A stretch of DNA of 7,374 nucleotides, from the NCBI GenBank assembly GCA_028284025.1, contig JANQSM010000310.1, positions 1-7,374 on the forward strand, in the 5' to 3' direction. Below, one piece after another: positions 6,219 to 7,374 of the stretch. A model generated the notes under the pieces. The model did not search any database. It was not told where the DNA came from and worked only from the letters and a program-made list of their open reading frames with translations. The stretch is from Alphaproteobacteria bacterium (lineage in GTDB: Bacteria; Pseudomonadota; Alphaproteobacteria; JANQSM01). How positions within the stretch are numbered: position 1 is the first letter of the stretch; each line of letters begins with the position of its first letter. The position numbers were made by a program, and so were the translations under genes.

Positions 6219-7352
6219 CTAGATTGCCTTGAAGTATGCGTTGAAAAACTCAAAGGCATCTTGCTGATTGCTATATCCATTACAATTAAAGTCAACGTTA
6301 TCAAACCCTATTCCGGCTTCATTCATGAAATCGAACCAGTCTTGATCATTGACATTTCCGTCTAGATTAAAGTCTGCCGCATCAATAAATGTTGTGCTAC
6401 TTTGAATTATCTCACACCGTGAGCGCTGCTCTGTTGGTTCATCAACAACAACATCATCATCACTTCCTTGACCTACATCGGTTTCATTGTCTCCGCTATC
6501 ATTGGAATCACCTGTATTGTCTTCCTCTACGGGCGGGACAAATTCTTGTGAAATGGTATTGTTATCATCATGATCCAAAATCCATTGCTTTATCCCTGGT
6601 GAATTAATACTCAAACCCCCAGTAAAACTGCCATAGTAAGCTATTGTCGGAGAGCCAGCATTTGTTGCAATTGCTGCGACATCAATGGTTCCATCTTCTT
6701 GAAGAACTCCCATTAATCCACCTGAGTCATGATCTAGCGCCTGTCCTTCAACAGATAAAGCCTGGTTGGTAGAAGGATTATCGAAATAAGTTATCAAAAA
6801 CCCACCAGATGATGTCAGTGTATTTTCTGCATATGTAATAGGCTCATTTAGAAGAGAACGGGAATTTCCTATGCCCATATATCCATCATCACTTCCATAG
6901 GTTTCTCCACGGGTAAGTCCAGCACCCGCCAAAATAACGCGATCGCCTACTGCGGGATCACTATCCGCAAGGCCATACCAGCAATGCTGCCCCTCCAAAA
7001 CATCAGAAACCTTATCGCTCAATTTAAGAAGTTTTAAGTCTGCTGTAGGGTGCCGATGTTCGGAAGAAATTCTAATAAGTTTGGGTGAATGGTCTCCGTC
7101 TTCTACCATTACGTAATTACCGGGACTGCTTCCTCCAACATGGCCGGCAGTTAACACGTCATCCTCACCGACTAAAACGCCACTGCCGCGAATTCTATCC
7201 TGGGCAGCTCGTACAATCTTAACGGTACATTTTTGATGGTCTTGCAGCTGTAAATCCCCTCCCGGTTCAACAACCACGGCGGATGCTGAAAATGGTGCTG
7301 CGAAAAGTGCGCCTGCAAAAATTAGGGATTTTAGTGAATTGAAACGTGACAT
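6219..7352 (-). CDS. Small secreted S1-like serine protease with two C-terminal dockerin-like repeats
   Basis: Predicted exported chymotrypsin-fold protease (377 residues from the chosen start); substrate unknown. Signal peptide 1-25 ends FSASA. The catalytic domain (about 40-266) shows SGVLV, then LTAGH with His71, TADLKLLKL with Asp105 and HDSGG with Ser210; the residue matching oxyanion-hole Gly193 of chymotrypsin is His208. The domain closes with PGIKQWI. A highly acidic linker (about 270-311) contains PPVEE (273-277). Two calcium-type loops follow: DFNLDGNVNDQD (327-338) and DFNCNGYSNQQD (354-365), ending with FFNAYF eight residues before the C-terminus. Cysteines are at 42, 124, 313 and 357. 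The ATG at 7352 is preferred to that at 7367 because GGGGAGG (7359-7365) is 6 nt before it. A strong terminator follows. There is no transmembrane, lipobox or sorting signal at the C-terminus, so it may be released or held through its loops. Confidence 0.87.
   Translation of the reverse strand: MSRFNSLKSLIFAGALFAAPFSASAVVVEPGGDLQLQDHQKCTVKIVRAAQDRIRGSGVLVGEDDVLTAGHVGGSSPGNYVMVEDGDHSPKLIRISSEHRHPTADLKLLKLSDKVSDVLEGQHCWYGLADSDPAVGDRVILAGAGLTRGETYGSDDGYMGIGNSRSLLNEPITYAENTLTSSGGFLITYFDNPSTNQALSVEGQALDHDSGGLMGVLQEDGTIDVAAIATNAGSPTIAYYGSFTGGLSINSPGIKQWILDHDDNNTISQEFVPPVEEDNTGDSNDSGDNETDVGQGSDDDVVVDEPTEQRSRCEIIQSSTTFIDAADFNLDGNVNDQDWFDFMNEAGIGFDNVDFNCNGYSNQQDAFEFFNAYFKAI
6258..6293 (-). repeat. Dockerin-like loop 2 of the small protease
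   Basis: Encodes residues 354-365 with Asp/Asn at positions 1, 3, 5, 9 and 12 and Gly at 6, then AFEFFNAYF. A Cys occupies position 4, as in the C-terminal loop of the large protease. Confidence 0.75.
6339..6374 (-). repeat. Dockerin-like loop 1 of the small protease
   Basis: Encodes residues 327-338, the best match in the window to the pattern DxNxDGxxNxxD, followed by WFDFMN. The 16-residue gap to loop 2 is close to the spacing of paired dockerin repeats. Confidence 0.8.
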
Positions 7353-7358
7353 TTTCTG

Positions 7359-7365
7359 CCTCCCC
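7359..7365 (-). promoter_or_regulatory. Ribosome binding site deciding the small protease start
   Basis: GGGGAGG, 6 nt before the ATG at 7352. It begins within the alternative upstream ATG (7367-7365), which would therefore lack it. The promoter of this gene lies beyond the right edge. Confidence 0.75.
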
Positions 7366-7374
7366 ATTATGATT

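Noticed and set aside
6219..6300. Possible C-terminal sorting or anchoring signal (PEP-CTERM, LPXTG or autotransporter) on the proteases
   Set aside because: Both proteins end in calcium-loop sequence; there is no hydrophobic C-terminal helix, basic tail or LPXTG-like motif.
6420..6540. RTX-type type I secretion repeats suggested by the Asp-rich stretch of the small protease
   Set aside because: No GGxGxDxxx nonapeptides; the stretch is an acidic linker rich in Asp, Asn, Ser and Glu, and an N-terminal signal peptide is present.
1..7374. CRISPR arrays, tRNA/rRNA genes, insertion sequences
   Set aside because: No regularly spaced repeats, cloverleaf-like segments, transposase motifs or terminal inverted repeats were seen; nearly all of the window is coding.

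Overview
The window looks like a chromosomal segment of a Gram-negative bacterium, most likely an AT-leaning (by eye, low-to-mid 40s % GC) alphaproteobacterium. The basis is the protein content: a lipid-anchored RlpA with a SPOR domain, a periplasmic MltB-type lytic transglycosylase, a D,D-carboxypeptidase, PgpA and a short stand-alone PncC/CinA C-terminal protein. Assignment below phylum/class level is not supported from the sequence alone.

Layout. Positions 1-2779 carry three minus-strand genes read in the order mltB -> rlpA -> D,D-carboxypeptidase. The first two are 25 nt apart, the last two about 29 nt apart, and the third runs off the left edge. This is a peptidoglycan-remodelling operon: two glycan-strand-cutting enzymes followed by an enzyme that trims the stem peptide. 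An 88-nt divergent intergenic region (2780-2867) separates it from a plus-strand pair, pgpA (phosphatidylglycerol synthesis) and pncC (pyridine nucleotide salvage), whose stop and start codons abut (TAA|ATG).

Positions 3869-7352 hold two minus-strand genes for exported chymotrypsin-fold (S1-like) serine proteases of 710 and 377 residues. They are separated by about 217 nt containing a strong hairpin terminator and a candidate promoter, so they are probably separate transcription units. Both have a signal peptide, a recognisable His/Asp/Ser triad, an acidic or charged linker with a shared PPVEE segment, and dockerin-like calcium-loop repeats with shared NDQDWFDF and FFNAYF signatures. The modules are in a different order in the two proteins. 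This pair is the accessory and most unusual part of the window; its substrate, partners and localisation cannot be read from the sequence.

The large protease gene and pncC converge with their stop codons overlapping by 4 nt, leaving no room for an intergenic terminator. Start codons were revised for mltB, the small protease and the carboxypeptidase from Shine-Dalgarno placement. No RNA genes, CRISPR arrays, insertion sequences or attachment sites were seen.
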